From the NCBI RefSeq assembly GCF_008477545.1, contig NZ_VORA01000002.1, forward strand, positions 620,001-684,000: DNA of 64,000 nucleotides. Reading direction: 5' to 3'. Under the pieces are notes generated by a model. That model worked only from the letters and a program-made list of their open reading frames with translations. It was not told the origin of the DNA and did no database searches. The DNA is from Roseibium aestuarii. GTDB lineage: Bacteria > Pseudomonadota > Alphaproteobacteria > Rhizobiales > Stappiaceae. The position numbers were made by a program, and so were the translations under genes. Each line of letters begins with the position of its first letter. The first letter of the stretch is position 1. Of the stretch, positions 45,772-54,401 are shown piece after piece.

Positions 45772-46020
45772 ATGGCAGTCAGCGGCAACTACAGAAATCG
45801 CGATGAACGGATGACGTTGAAGCAATTCAACGAAAACTGGTCCGCGCGCCGCCGCCAGTCCATCGAGGAAGGCAAGACCCTGCGCAACAACATGGTTCAG
45901 GGCGTCTTTGCGACCAATGTGACGGTCGTGAAGCAGCAGGTGCTCAACTCGCTCCAGGGGTCGGGCACCCTTGGCACCTCGAATGCCGCAGCCCTCTCCC
46001 GCCTCAATCTTCTCGTCTGA
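45772..46020 (+). CDS. Unknown small protein beside flhA (possible flagellar or cell-cycle gene)
   Basis: 82 residues from ATG 45772, or 69 from ATG 45811 (MTLKQFNENWSARRRQ). The CtrA box just upstream would place transcription start near 45770, so the inner start may be the real one. The protein is polar, rich in Asn, Arg and Gln, with no membrane segment, and ends in a small hydrophobic stretch (AALSRLNLLV). It is convergent with flhA. Position and CtrA box suggest a motility-linked role. I do not recognise the family. Confidence 0.7.
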   Translation: MAVSGNYRNRDERMTLKQFNENWSARRRQSIEEGKTLRNNMVQGVFATNVTVVKQQVLNSLQGSGTLGTSNAAALSRLNLLV

Positions 46021-46046
46021 CCGCGCTCTTCTGAAGCCCCGCCGGA

Positions 46047-48218
46047 TCAGATCGATCCGATCGTCTTCAGCTTGACCCGAGGATGCACTTCCGACTGGCT
46101 CATAACGGTCGTATGCGCCCGGAAGCGCTCCACGATGGAGCGAACGAAGGGCCGGGTCTGGGGCGATGTCAGGAGAACCGGAACCTCACCCTTCTGGGCT
46201 GCCGCCTCGAAGGCATCGCGCACCTTGTTGACGAACTCCTGCAGCTTGCTCGGCTGCATGGCCAGCTGCTTGTCGTCCCCATCGCCGACGATGGATTCGA
46301 GGAAGGCGGTCTCCCACTGGGGCGACATGGCGATGAGCGGCAGATAGCCGCCCGGCGCGAGATTTGCGGCGCAGATCTGGCGGCCGAGCCGCGAGCGCAC
46401 GTGCTCGGCAATGGTGTTCGTGTTGCGGGTGAAGCCCGTCGCCTCCGACACGCCTTCCAGAATGGTGCCCAGATCGCGCACGGACACGCGCTCGGAGAGC
46501 AGGGTCTGCAACACGCGCTGGATGCCGGAGACCGAGATCTGCGACGGGATCAGGTCGTCCACCAGCTTGGCCTGATCGCCCTTCAGCTCCTTCAGGAGCT
46601 TCTGCACGTCGCCATAGGTCAGCAGTTCGGCCACGTTGTTCTTGATGGTCTCGGTCAGATGGGTCGACAGCACCGTCGCCGGATCCACCACCGTGTAGCC
46701 GCGCAGGGACGCATCCTCCCGGTACTGGGCCTCCACCCAGGTGGCCGGCAGACCGAAGGTCGGCTCCGTGGTGTGGGTACCCGGCAGCTTCACCTGCCCG
46801 CCCGCCGGATCCATGACCATGAAATGGTTCGGGTAGAGAATGCCCTTCCCGGCCTCCACTTCCTTGACCTTGATGACGTAATCGTTCGCTCCGAGCTGGA
46901 TGTTGTCGAGAATGCGCACCGGCGGCATGATGACGCCCATGTCGCCCGCGATCTGGCGGCGCAGGGCCTTGATCTGCTCGGTAAGCTGATCGGCGCCGCT
47001 CGGATCCTTGCCATTGATCAGCGGCAGCAGGGCATAGCCCAGCTCGATGCGCAGCTCGTCCATCTTCAGCGCATCGGTGATCGGCGGCTCGGCCGGCGGC
47101 TTGGGCGCGGTCTCCTTCGCCTTCTCGATGATTTCCTCGCGTGCCGCCGTCTTCTTGCGATCGTCCGCCCGGTAGGCCAGCCAGCCCGCGACCCCGGCCA
47201 GACCGAGGAACGGCACCATGGGAATGCCGGGCAGGAAGGACAGGATCACCATGACCGCCGAGGACATGCCCAGCGCCTTGGGATAGCCGGTGAACTGGGT
47301 GGCCAGTGCCTTGTCGGCTGCCCCCTGCACCCCGGCCTTGGACACCAGGATACCGGCTGCGGTGGAGACGATCAGCGCCGGGATCTGGGAGACCAGGCCG
47401 TCACCGATGGTCAGGAGCGTGTAGTTGTTGGCGGCTTCCGAGAAGCTCAGCTCCATCTGCGCCACGCCGATGATAATCCCGGCGATGATGTTGATGAAGG
47501 TGATCAGCAGGCCGGCGATCGCATCGCCGCGCACGAACTTCGACGCGCCGTCCATCGCCCCGAAGAAGGCGCTCTCGCCTTCCAGATCCCGGCGGCGCTG
47601 ACGGGCCGTTGCCTCGTCGATGAGCCCGGCGGACAGATCGGCGTCGATGGCCATCTGCTTGCCGGGCATGGCGTCCAGGGTGAAGCGGGCAGCCACTTCG
47701 GCGATACGTCCCGAACCCTTGGTGATCACGACGAAGTTCACGATCACCAGGATCGCGAAGACGATGATCCCGATGACGAAGTTGCCCCCCATCACCAGGT
47801 TGCCGAAGGACTGGATGACGTTGCCGGCCGCCGCTGTCCCCTCGTGCCCGCGCGACAGGATGAGGCGCGTCGAGGAGATGTTGAGGCCGAGCCGCAGCAT
47901 CGTGGTGATCAGCAGCACCGTGGGGAAGGACGAGAATTCCAGAGGCTTCTGAATGAAGAGGCCCGTCATGAGGATGAGGACCGAGAAGATGATCGAAACC
48001 GCCAGGAAGGCGTCGAGCAGCATGGCCGGCATGGGCAGGATCATGAGGGTCAGAATGACCATCACGCCCACCGCAAGACCGGTGTCGCCGCGCTTCAGAG
48101 CATCAAAGAGGGACTGGACCGAGACAGAGTTGCCGGCAGGCATGCCGGCAGGGCCCGCTCCGGTGGGAGCAGGGACCTGACCCGCTGGGGATGATCCGAC
48201 ACTCGTCGTATCCGCCAT
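46047..48218 (-). CDS. flhA: Flagellar biosynthesis protein FlhA
   Basis: 723 residues, the large export-gate component of the flagellar type III secretion system. Eight or so membrane helices lie in residues 45-350. The conserved FHIPEP region is present (RFTLDAMPGKQMAIDADLSAGLIDEATARQRR), followed by the cytosolic C-terminal domain that docks export substrates. A Pro/Gly-rich start (about 1-30) is normal in this group. It is the last gene of the minus-strand flagellar block, after flbD. Confidence 0.97.
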   Translation of the reverse strand: MADTTSVGSSPAGQVPAPTGAGPAGMPAGNSVSVQSLFDALKRGDTGLAVGVMVILTLMILPMPAMLLDAFLAVSIIFSVLILMTGLFIQKPLEFSSFPTVLLITTMLRLGLNISSTRLILSRGHEGTAAAGNVIQSFGNLVMGGNFVIGIIVFAILVIVNFVVITKGSGRIAEVAARFTLDAMPGKQMAIDADLSAGLIDEATARQRRRDLEGESAFFGAMDGASKFVRGDAIAGLLITFINIIAGIIIGVAQMELSFSEAANNYTLLTIGDGLVSQIPALIVSTAAGILVSKAGVQGAADKALATQFTGYPKALGMSSAVMVILSFLPGIPMVPFLGLAGVAGWLAYRADDRKKTAAREEIIEKAKETAPKPPAEPPITDALKMDELRIELGYALLPLINGKDPSGADQLTEQIKALRRQIAGDMGVIMPPVRILDNIQLGANDYVIKVKEVEAGKGILYPNHFMVMDPAGGQVKLPGTHTTEPTFGLPATWVEAQYREDASLRGYTVVDPATVLSTHLTETIKNNVAELLTYGDVQKLLKELKGDQAKLVDDLIPSQISVSGIQRVLQTLLSERVSVRDLGTILEGVSEATGFTRNTNTIAEHVRSRLGRQICAANLAPGGYLPLIAMSPQWETAFLESIVGDGDDKQLAMQPSKLQEFVNKVRDAFEAAAQKGEVPVLLTSPQTRPFVRSIVERFRAHTTVMSQSEVHPRVKLKTIGSI

Positions 48219-48326
48219 GAACGCCCTCTAAGACCTTGTCTTTCCCGCAGAGCCCGTGGATCCCGACAGGGACGCCCCACCTGCTCTGCTGCACCTCCGG
48301 CGCCTGTCCCGGCGCCCGAACCGGCC

Positions 48327-49679
48327 TCAGGCCGGGCGAACCTCGCCCGGGCCCGGCACCGGCACCCCTTCATCCGTATATTGATTCAGCTTGTTCCGCA
48401 GCGTGCGGATCGAAATTCCCAAGATCTTTGCAGCATGGGTGCGGTTGCCGAGGCAATGATCGAGCGTATCGAGGATGAGATCCCGCTCCACATCGGCCAC
48501 CGTCCGCCCGACGAAGGACCGGGTCACCGCTTCCGCCGTGGCCGCAGCCCGCTCGGCAGGGCCCCGGGCGGCAATCGGCGAGCCGTCCGGCATGCGAATG
48601 GCTTCCACGCCGATCTCCGGCCCCTGGGCCAGAAGCACGGCGCGGTGCATGGTGTTTTCCAGCTCGCGCACGTTGCCCGGCCAGGGGTTCGTGGTCAGGG
48701 CCTGGCGTGCCTCCACCGACAGGTTGCGCTGGGGCATGCCATTGGCTTCGGAATAATGCTCGATGAAGAAGGCTGCCAGCTCGAGGATGTCGGCGGGACG
48801 CTCGCGCAGGGGCGGCAGCTTCAGGTTCACCACATTCAGACGGAACAGCAGATCCTCGCGGAACTGCCCCATGCGCACGCTCTCAGCCAGATCCCGGTTG
48901 GAGGTCGCCAGAATGCGGATGTTGACCGGAACAGGGCGCGATCCGCCCACCCGGTCGATCACCCGCTCCTGGATCGCGCGCAGCAGCTTGGCCTGCAGGC
49001 GCACATCCATTTCCGAGATCTCGTCCAGCAGCAGCGTGCCGCCATCCGCTTCCTCGAACTTGCCGATACGCCGCGCCACAGCACCGGTGAAGGCGCCCTT
49101 CTCGTGACCGAACAGCTCGGATTCCAGCAGATGCTCCGGAATGGCCGCGCAATTGATGGAGATGAAGGGCTTGTTGGCCCGGTTGGAGCAGCGATGCACA
49201 TGGCGTGCGATCACTTCCTTACCCGTGCCGGACTCACCCGTGATCAGCACGCTGGCATCAGACGGCGCCACCTGTTCGGCCAGCTTGACGACGGAGGCCA
49301 TCGCCTCGTCCCGGTAAATCAGGTCGCCGCGTTCCTGCGCCACGGCGGACAGGACGGCGGCGATCAGCTCAGGATCGGGCGGAAGAGGGATATATTCCTT
49401 GGCACCTGCACGGATGGCCGCCACGGCCGCCTGGGCATCGGCTTCCACGCCACAGGCGACGATGGGCACATGCACCCGCTCGCTGTGAAGCTGATCCAGG
49501 AAGCCGCCGATGTTCAGCGACACATCGACCATCACCAGATCGGCACCGCGCCCGGAGCGCAGCACCCGCATGGCGCCTTCGATGTCATCCGCGTGGGTCA
49601 CCTGGGCGCCGCGCTGCATCGCGATCTTGGAGGCGGTGGTCAACTGGCCGCCGAGCGTGCCAACAATCAGGAGTCTCAT
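48327..49679 (-). CDS. flbD: Sigma-54-dependent flagellar regulator FlbD
   Basis: 450 residues. The N-terminal receiver-like domain (about 1-115) has DVSLNIGG in place of a normal phosphoacceptor context. The AAA+ domain has Walker A GESGTGKE, the sigma-54 contact loop GAFTGA and Walker B-like [12 protein letters not shown]. The C-terminal Fis-type helix-turn-helix reads [23 protein letters not shown]. FlbD activates late flagellar genes with sigma-54 and can repress early ones. It lies between fliN and flhA, as in other alphaproteobacteria. Confidence 0.93.
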   Translation of the reverse strand: MRLLIVGTLGGQLTTASKIAMQRGAQVTHADDIEGAMRVLRSGRGADLVMVDVSLNIGGFLDQLHSERVHVPIVACGVEADAQAAVAAIRAGAKEYIPLPPDPELIAAVLSAVAQERGDLIYRDEAMASVVKLAEQVAPSDASVLITGESGTGKEVIARHVHRCSNRANKPFISINCAAIPEHLLESELFGHEKGAFTGAVARRIGKFEEADGGTLLLDEISEMDVRLQAKLLRAIQERVIDRVGGSRPVPVNIRILATSNRDLAESVRMGQFREDLLFRLNVVNLKLPPLRERPADILELAAFFIEHYSEANGMPQRNLSVEARQALTTNPWPGNVRELENTMHRAVLLAQGPEIGVEAIRMPDGSPIAARGPAERAAATAEAVTRSFVGRTVADVERDLILDTLDHCLGNRTHAAKILGISIRTLRNKLNQYTDEGVPVPGPGEVRPA

Positions 49680-49696
49680 GACCCGTCCCTACTCTC

Positions 49697-50035
49697 CTAG
49701 CGATCCGTCTTGATGATTTCGGTCATGGTCACGCCCAGCTTGTCCTCGACGAGAACCACTTCGCCACGGGCAACCAGCCGGTCATTCACATAAATGTCGA
49801 TGGCTTCCCCCACCTTCCGGTCCAGCTCCAGCACCGTGCCCGATGCGAGCTTCAGAAGCTCCGAGACATGCATCTTGGAGTGACCGAGAACCGCAGAGAT
49901 GCGGACAGGCACGTCGAAGACGGCTTCCAGATCCGCGGCCGACTGCGGGGCATGGGGTTCGTCCCCTTCGACGACGCGCCCGGGGGCCTCAAGCTCGTCG
50001 AGCGGAATGCCGCCGTTTTCCTTGTCGTTGCTCAT
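49697..50035 (-). CDS. fliN: Flagellar motor switch protein FliN
   Basis: 112 residues, C-ring component. The C-terminal SpoA-type domain is intact: VFDVPVRISAVLGHSKMHVSELLKLASGTVLELDRKVGEAIDIYVNDRLVARGEVVLV. The acidic N-terminal 35 residues are typical of alphaproteobacterial FliN. ATG 50035 overlaps the fliH stop (TGATG), so the genes are coupled. A GTG directly before it is an alternative start. Confidence 0.94.
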   Translation of the reverse strand: MSNDKENGGIPLDELEAPGRVVEGDEPHAPQSAADLEAVFDVPVRISAVLGHSKMHVSELLKLASGTVLELDRKVGEAIDIYVNDRLVARGEVVLVEDKLGVTMTEIIKTDR

Positions 50036-50736
50036 CACGCCTTGTCCTCTTGGTCCGCTCCTGCGGGAGCGGTTTCCGCTGCAGCCTGCGTCCGGCCCTG
50101 ACCCCGCGCCTGAAGGTAGGCCTTGATGCTGGCATCAATCTGTTTTTCAAGCGCCTTGCGATCGCGGATGATCCCGCCTTCGCCCCATTCGATCCGGCAA
50201 TCCCCGCGCGCGACCTCCGCAGCCCCCAGGATCACCAGCTTCCCCTCAAACCCCTTCTCCGCGACGATCGGATCGACCTTCGCCTTCAGGGCCTCCACAT
50301 CCTGCGGCGCGATGCGCACCACCAGATGGGGAGACTTGCGCAAGGGGCCGAGGCACTCGGAAAAGAGCGCCACGGTCTCCGCCAGGGGCTGGCGCGCCAG
50401 AAGATGCGCGCACAGACGCCGGGCAATCATGAAGGCCAGCCCGATGGCATCCTGCTCCTGGGACGCCTGTTCGGCCTCCGCCGCGGCCACCACCTGCCCG
50501 CTCATGGCCACCAGATCATAAACCGCATTGGTCAGGCGCTGGTCCTGCGAGGTCGCAAGCTCCTTGGCCGCCGCCGCGCGGCCCTCCTCGAAGGCGATCT
50601 TGCGGGCGGTCGCCAGCGCCGCCTCGTGATCGGCAACGGGCATCATCGGCACTTCCGGCTCGACGGGTGCCTCCACCACCGGAACCTCGGGGGCGGTGAA
50701 ATCCGTATCAAAAAGGAATTTCGATGGACTCGTCAT
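50035..50736 (-). CDS. fliH: Flagellar assembly protein FliH-like
   Basis: About 233 residues. The protein begins MTSPSKFLFDTDF, the usual form in this group, and has an Ala/Glu/Gln-rich coiled stretch (about 38-90), then a FliH/YscL-type C-terminal domain (VRIAPQDVEALKAKVDPIV, GDCRIEWGEGGIIRDRKALEKQI). FliH regulates the export ATPase FliI. Starts at 50745 and 50772 are also in frame; the last overlaps the fliG stop (TGATG). Position between fliG and fliN supports the call. Confidence 0.85.
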   Translation of the reverse strand: MTSPSKFLFDTDFTAPEVPVVEAPVEPEVPMMPVADHEAALATARKIAFEEGRAAAAKELATSQDQRLTNAVYDLVAMSGQVVAAAEAEQASQEQDAIGLAFMIARRLCAHLLARQPLAETVALFSECLGPLRKSPHLVVRIAPQDVEALKAKVDPIVAEKGFEGKLVILGAAEVARGDCRIEWGEGGIIRDRKALEKQIDASIKAYLQARGQGRTQAAAETAPAGADQEDKA

Positions 50737-50771
50737 GTGCCCCATGGAACTCGCTCGAACGTCACGCCGCA

Positions 50772-51821
50772 TCAGTAGATGATCTCGTCTTCGCCCTTGG
50801 ATTTGGAGATCATGATTTCACCCTTGGCCGCCAGATCCTTGGCGGTGTTCACCATGCCGGTCTGGGCATCATCCACATCGCGCAGGCGGACGGGCCCGAG
50901 AGCATCCATATCGTCCTGCAGCAGCTTGGCCGCGCGCGACGACATGTTGCCGAAGAAATATTCCCGCGCCGCATCGGTGGAGCCCTTGAGCGCGATGGCC
51001 AGACGGTCCTTCTCCACGTTGCGCAGCAGGGTCTGGGCGCTGGCCGCATCCAGCTTCAGCAGATCGTCGAAGGTGAACATCAGCGTCTTGATGCGGTCGG
51101 CCGCCTCGCGGTTTTCCTCTTCCAGCGCGGCGAGGAAGCGGGCTTCCGTCTGTCGGTCGAAGTTGTTGAAGATGTCGGCCATCATCTCGTGGCTGTCCCG
51201 ACGCGAGGTATTCGTCAGGTTCGACATGAACTCCACACGCAGGGTCTGCTCGACCTTCTCCAGCACTTCCTTCTGGACCGCATCCATGCGCAGCATGCGG
51301 CTGACCACTTCCAGCGCCAGATCTTCCGGCAGGATGCCCAGCACCTTCGCCGCATGATTGCTGTCGATCTTTGACAGCACGACCGCCACGGTCTGCGGAT
51401 ATTCGTTCTTCAGATAGTTGGCGAGAACGTTCTCCTGCACGTTGGAGAGCTTCTCCCACATGTTGCGGCCGGCCGGTCCGCGGATTTCCTCCATGATGAT
51501 CGCCACGCGGTCACCGGGCAGGAAGTTCGCCAGAAGACGCTCCGTCGCGTCCACGTTACCGGTCAGCGCCCCGCGCGAGGTGATTCTGCGGACAAAATCG
51601 ACGAAGAGCCCCTCCAGCATGGAGGGCGTCACCGGACCGAGATTGGCCATGGCGGCAGACACCTGACGCACTTCGATCTCGTCCAGACGCTCCCAGATCG
51701 GCTTGCCGTGCTGCTCGCCCAGCGCAAGCAGCAGAACCGCAGCCCGTTCCGGGCCACGCAGCTCGCGGTCTTCCCCGTCCTTCTGAACGGTCAGTTGCTG
51801 TTGAAGACGATCTGCCGCCAT
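50772..51821 (-). CDS. fliG: Flagellar motor switch protein FliG
   Basis: 349 residues, the C-ring protein that converts the stator force to rotation. FliG middle-domain EHPQ-type motif is present as EYPQ ([15 protein letters not shown]). The C-terminal torque domain has [32 protein letters not shown] with charged residues in place. It starts three bases after the fliF stop. The operon is fliF-fliG-fliH-fliN. Confidence 0.96.
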   Translation of the reverse strand: MAADRLQQQLTVQKDGEDRELRGPERAAVLLLALGEQHGKPIWERLDEIEVRQVSAAMANLGPVTPSMLEGLFVDFVRRITSRGALTGNVDATERLLANFLPGDRVAIIMEEIRGPAGRNMWEKLSNVQENVLANYLKNEYPQTVAVVLSKIDSNHAAKVLGILPEDLALEVVSRMLRMDAVQKEVLEKVEQTLRVEFMSNLTNTSRRDSHEMMADIFNNFDRQTEARFLAALEEENREAADRIKTLMFTFDDLLKLDAASAQTLLRNVEKDRLAIALKGSTDAAREYFFGNMSSRAAKLLQDDMDALGPVRLRDVDDAQTGMVNTAKDLAAKGEIMISKSKGEDEIIY

Positions 51822-51824
51822 TTC

Positions 51825-53441
51825 TTATGCCGCCTCGTCCAGCCAGCCGCGCACGATGGTCACGGCTTCGCTCGGGTATTCACCGATCATCTCGCCAACC
51901 TTGGCGATGGAAGTGGCCTGCATGGCGCCGGCCGCCTTCGCTTCTTCCAGCCACTCGATGCGGATCTCATCCTCCTCATCATCCTTGCCGGCCGCCGCAT
52001 CGCTATCGGCGATCAGCGTGCCGTCAGGACCAATGATCAGCTCCTGGGTCACGTGCTCTTCCGGGGTCACGATTCGACGCAGCAGCGGGCGGACCACGAA
52101 GAAGAGAAGCAGCACGGAGATCATGGCCAGCACGCCCAGCTCGGCGAAGCGCATGATGTCCTGACGGGTGAACTCGAACAGACCGCCTTCGCCTTCGCCA
52201 AGATCGGCCGCCGGCGGCATGGCGAACTGCAGGTTCACCACCTCGACGACGTCACCGCGCCCTTCGTCGAAGCCCACTGCGGAGCGCACCAGAAGCGCAA
52301 TCCGGTCAAGGGTCTCCTGGGAGCGGGGCGAATATACCACATCGCCGTTGTCGTTGGGGGCATAGGTGCCGTCGACCAGAACCGCCACCGACAGCCGCTT
52401 GATGGCACCGGCCTCGACGATCTGGGTGCGCGTGGCGCGCGAAATCTCGTAGTTGACGATTTCCTCGGTCAGGCTGCTGTCGTCCCGGTCACCCGCGCCG
52501 CCGTTGTTCTGCTGGTTGTTCGGCAGCTGGTTGCCGACGGTGACCTCATCCCGTGCGTTAACGCTCGAGGACGCCTCTTCCTTGCTCTGGGTCGAGCGGA
52601 CGACCTGACCTTCCGGATCATAGGTCTCCGTGGTCTCAGTGATCTTGTTGTGATCAAGCTCGGTGGCGACCCGCACCCGGGCCCGACCGGGGCCGACCAC
52701 GCTGTTCAGGATCTCTTCGACCTGGTTGCGCAGACGGGATTCGAGCGCCACTTCCCGTTCCTGCAGCGCGGTGGACAGAACCCCGTCCTCGCCCGCACTT
52801 GCGCCGGAGGCCAGCAGGCGGCCGGTCTCGTCAACGATCGACACGTGATCCGGGGTGAGACCATCGACAGCGGCAGCCACCAGATGCTGGACCGACCGAA
52901 TTTCACCCTCACCCAGCGCCCCGCGCACGCTCAGCACGATGGAGGCAGACGGCGGACGCTGATCCTTCTGGAAGAGCTGGCGCTCCGGAATCACCAGATG
53001 CACCCGGGCAGAGCGGATGCGGGAAATGGAGGAGATGGTGCGGGCCAGCTCGCCTTCCATGGCGCGCAGCTTGTTGATGTTCTGGACGAAGGTGGTTGCG
53101 CCGAGCGTATCGGACCGATCAAAGATCTCGTAGCCGATCGAGCCACCCGTCGGCAGCCCCTCTTCCGCAAGCCGCATCCGCAGGCGCGCGACCTGATCGG
53201 CCGGCACCATGATCGTTGCGCCATTGTTGCGCAACTCGAACTGAACGCCCTGGGATTCCAGCTGGTTCACGATTGCGCCGGAATCCTCCAGCGTCAGCTC
53301 GCTGTAAAGCTGCGTCATCTGCGGCGCGGTAACGCGCAGGATGATGAAGGCGAAGACCCCGATGAGGATAGCCGCCACAGCTCCCATTGCGGCGATCCGG
53401 GTCGGCCCCAGCGTCTTGATGAATTCGATAAGCCCGTTCAC
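51825..53441 (-). CDS. fliF: Flagellar MS-ring protein FliF
   Basis: 538 residues. N-terminal membrane helix (about 15-35), a large periplasmic part with the ring-building motifs (GLPTGGSIGYEIFDRSDTLGATTFVQNIN, RVHLVIPERQLF), a second helix (about 430-455, LGVLAMISVLLLFFVVRPLL) and the cytosolic FliG-binding tail. It forms the MS ring, the base for motor assembly. It is the first gene of the operon, with tandem CtrA boxes about 100 bases upstream. Confidence 0.97.
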   Translation of the reverse strand: MNGLIEFIKTLGPTRIAAMGAVAAILIGVFAFIILRVTAPQMTQLYSELTLEDSGAIVNQLESQGVQFELRNNGATIMVPADQVARLRMRLAEEGLPTGGSIGYEIFDRSDTLGATTFVQNINKLRAMEGELARTISSISRIRSARVHLVIPERQLFQKDQRPPSASIVLSVRGALGEGEIRSVQHLVAAAVDGLTPDHVSIVDETGRLLASGASAGEDGVLSTALQEREVALESRLRNQVEEILNSVVGPGRARVRVATELDHNKITETTETYDPEGQVVRSTQSKEEASSSVNARDEVTVGNQLPNNQQNNGGAGDRDDSSLTEEIVNYEISRATRTQIVEAGAIKRLSVAVLVDGTYAPNDNGDVVYSPRSQETLDRIALLVRSAVGFDEGRGDVVEVVNLQFAMPPAADLGEGEGGLFEFTRQDIMRFAELGVLAMISVLLLFFVVRPLLRRIVTPEEHVTQELIIGPDGTLIADSDAAAGKDDEEDEIRIEWLEEAKAAGAMQATSIAKVGEMIGEYPSEAVTIVRGWLDEAA

Positions 53442-53538
53442 GAGTGCCCGCTCATTTGCCCCACGTCATCGCTGGACGAACTCCCCACAGCCTGCGACGA
53501 CGAACCATTTCACTGGGCAAAATTTGCCGCCCAGAAGG

Positions 53539-53564
53539 TTAACAAGTGGTTAACGACCCGTTAA
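53539..53564 (-). promoter_or_regulatory. Two overlapping perfect CtrA boxes upstream of fliF
   Basis: TTAA at 53539-53542, 53550-53553 and 53561-53564, each separated by seven bases. The middle TTAA is shared by two full TTAA-N7-TTAA boxes. They lie about 98-123 bases before the fliF start. Confidence 0.75.
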
Positions 53565-53580
53565 CCGTTTCGCGCCACCC

Positions 53581-53635
53581 CAGCTTTTCCGCCATTTTGG
53601 CAAATGCAGATTGCAAGACGGATGGGGAAAAGCTG
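53581..53635. repeat. 10-bp inverted repeat upstream of fliF
   Basis: CAGCTTTTCC (53581-53590) and its exact complement (53626-53635), 35 bases apart, 17 bases beyond the CtrA boxes. It could be an RNA hairpin or a protein-binding operator. Confidence 0.5.
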
Positions 53636-53842
53636 CCCGGCGCGTTAACTCTTTGCACACAATAGGCGAATCCCGACCCTGCCGCACCCGGGCTGGTCCG
53701 GTTAACCCCAACCAATTTCGCCCTTGAGCCCGGCGCCCGACACCTTGGGAAATATCGGGAGGCCAATTTGCGTCGCGGCAGAGCGACGCGTGGAGGCAGG
53801 CCGCCACCGGATAAGGTCTCAACGCAGAGACTGCGGAAACAA

Positions 53843-53870
53843 AGAAAAGGGCGGCACAGGGCCGCCCTTC
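53843..53870 (-). terminator. Rho-independent terminator of sciP
   Basis: AAGGGCGGC (53847-53855) with GCCGCCCTT (53861-53869). Read on the minus strand the hairpin runs into TTTTCTTTG. It lies 50-75 bases after the sciP stop. Confidence 0.85.
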
Positions 53871-53917
53871 ACCGGGCACGCAAGGCACCCGGAACCTCAA
53901 AGCTCGTTGGCAGACCG

Positions 53918-54193
53918 CTAGTTACGGTACTGCTGGATGCGCGTGGCACGAAGTCCGGCCAGCCCATGTTTCTCGATCGAGCTCTGCCAGGAGAGAAACT
54001 CCTCGACCGTCAGCGTATACCGCTGACAAGCTTCCTCGAGCGACAGAAGACCGCCCCGAACCGCTGCCACCACTTCCGCCTTGCGACGGATGACCCACCT
54101 CTTGGTGGACGTGGGCGGAAGATCGGCGATGGTAAGAGGACTTCCATCCGGCCCGATCACATATTTAACGCGCGAACGAATTTGTTCGGTCAT
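53918..54193 (-). CDS. sciP: CtrA inhibitor SciP (DUF1153)
   Basis: 91 residues. It matches the SciP/DUF1153 family along its whole length: KYVIGPDGSPLTIADLPP, TKRWVIRRKAEVVAAVRGG, SLEEACQRYTLTVEEFLSW and HGLAGLRATRIQQYR, including the helix-turn-helix. In Caulobacter SciP binds CtrA (and DNA) and blocks CtrA-driven transcription in G1, so flagellar genes and cell-cycle genes are switched off. It lies between flgD and fliF, just upstream of the CtrA boxes of fliF, and has its own terminator. The leader can fold over its ribosome binding site. Confidence 0.95.
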   Translation of the reverse strand: MTEQIRSRVKYVIGPDGSPLTIADLPPTSTKRWVIRRKAEVVAAVRGGLLSLEEACQRYTLTVEEFLSWQSSIEKHGLAGLRATRIQQYRN

Positions 54194-54194
54194 T

Positions 54195-54237
54195 GTACTC
54201 TCACACTAACCATGACCAAGGTTGAGCTTGAGAGTAC
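54195..54237 (-). promoter_or_regulatory. sciP leader hairpin covering the ribosome binding site
   Basis: A 9-bp perfect stem: GTACTCTCA (54195-54203 on plus) with TGAGAGTAC (54229-54237). In the sciP mRNA the 3' arm contains the GAGAG ribosome binding site, and the ATG starts one base after the stem. An inner AACC/GGTT pairing (54208-54211, 54220-54223) extends it. This could limit translation. Confidence 0.55.
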
Positions 54238-54242
54238 AGACA

Positions 54243-54267
54243 CCTGCTTAAAATTTGCCTAAGCAGG
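54243..54267. promoter_or_regulatory. Inverted repeat with near-consensus CtrA box upstream of sciP
   Basis: CCTGCTTA (54243-54250) and TAAGCAGG (54260-54267), perfect 8-bp arms with a 9-base spacer. Inside is TTAA-N7-CTAA (54248-54262), one base off the CtrA consensus. It lies about 50-75 bases before the sciP start. Confidence 0.5.
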
Positions 54268-54401
54268 CAGTCACCTTGCATTAACTATAAACAGGTTTGT
54301 TTCTGAACGGAATTTAAGAGACGACAGAACTTTGACGATCAATTTTAATAAATAGTCTCAAGATCTGTTAACCATCCGCAAATTCAGATGCAAAATGCAA
54401 A

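Larger units (their letters stand above)
53442..53917. other. Control region between sciP and fliF
   Basis: 476 bases, no credible gene. From right to left it holds the sciP terminator, then the fliF promoter region with an inverted repeat (53581-53635) and two overlapping CtrA boxes (53539-53564). Confidence 0.6.

Noticed and set aside
46083..48194. A 703-codon plus-strand frame opposite flhA
   Set aside because: It has the His/Arg/Gly/Asp-rich composition of an antisense shadow. FlhA on the other strand is unmistakable.
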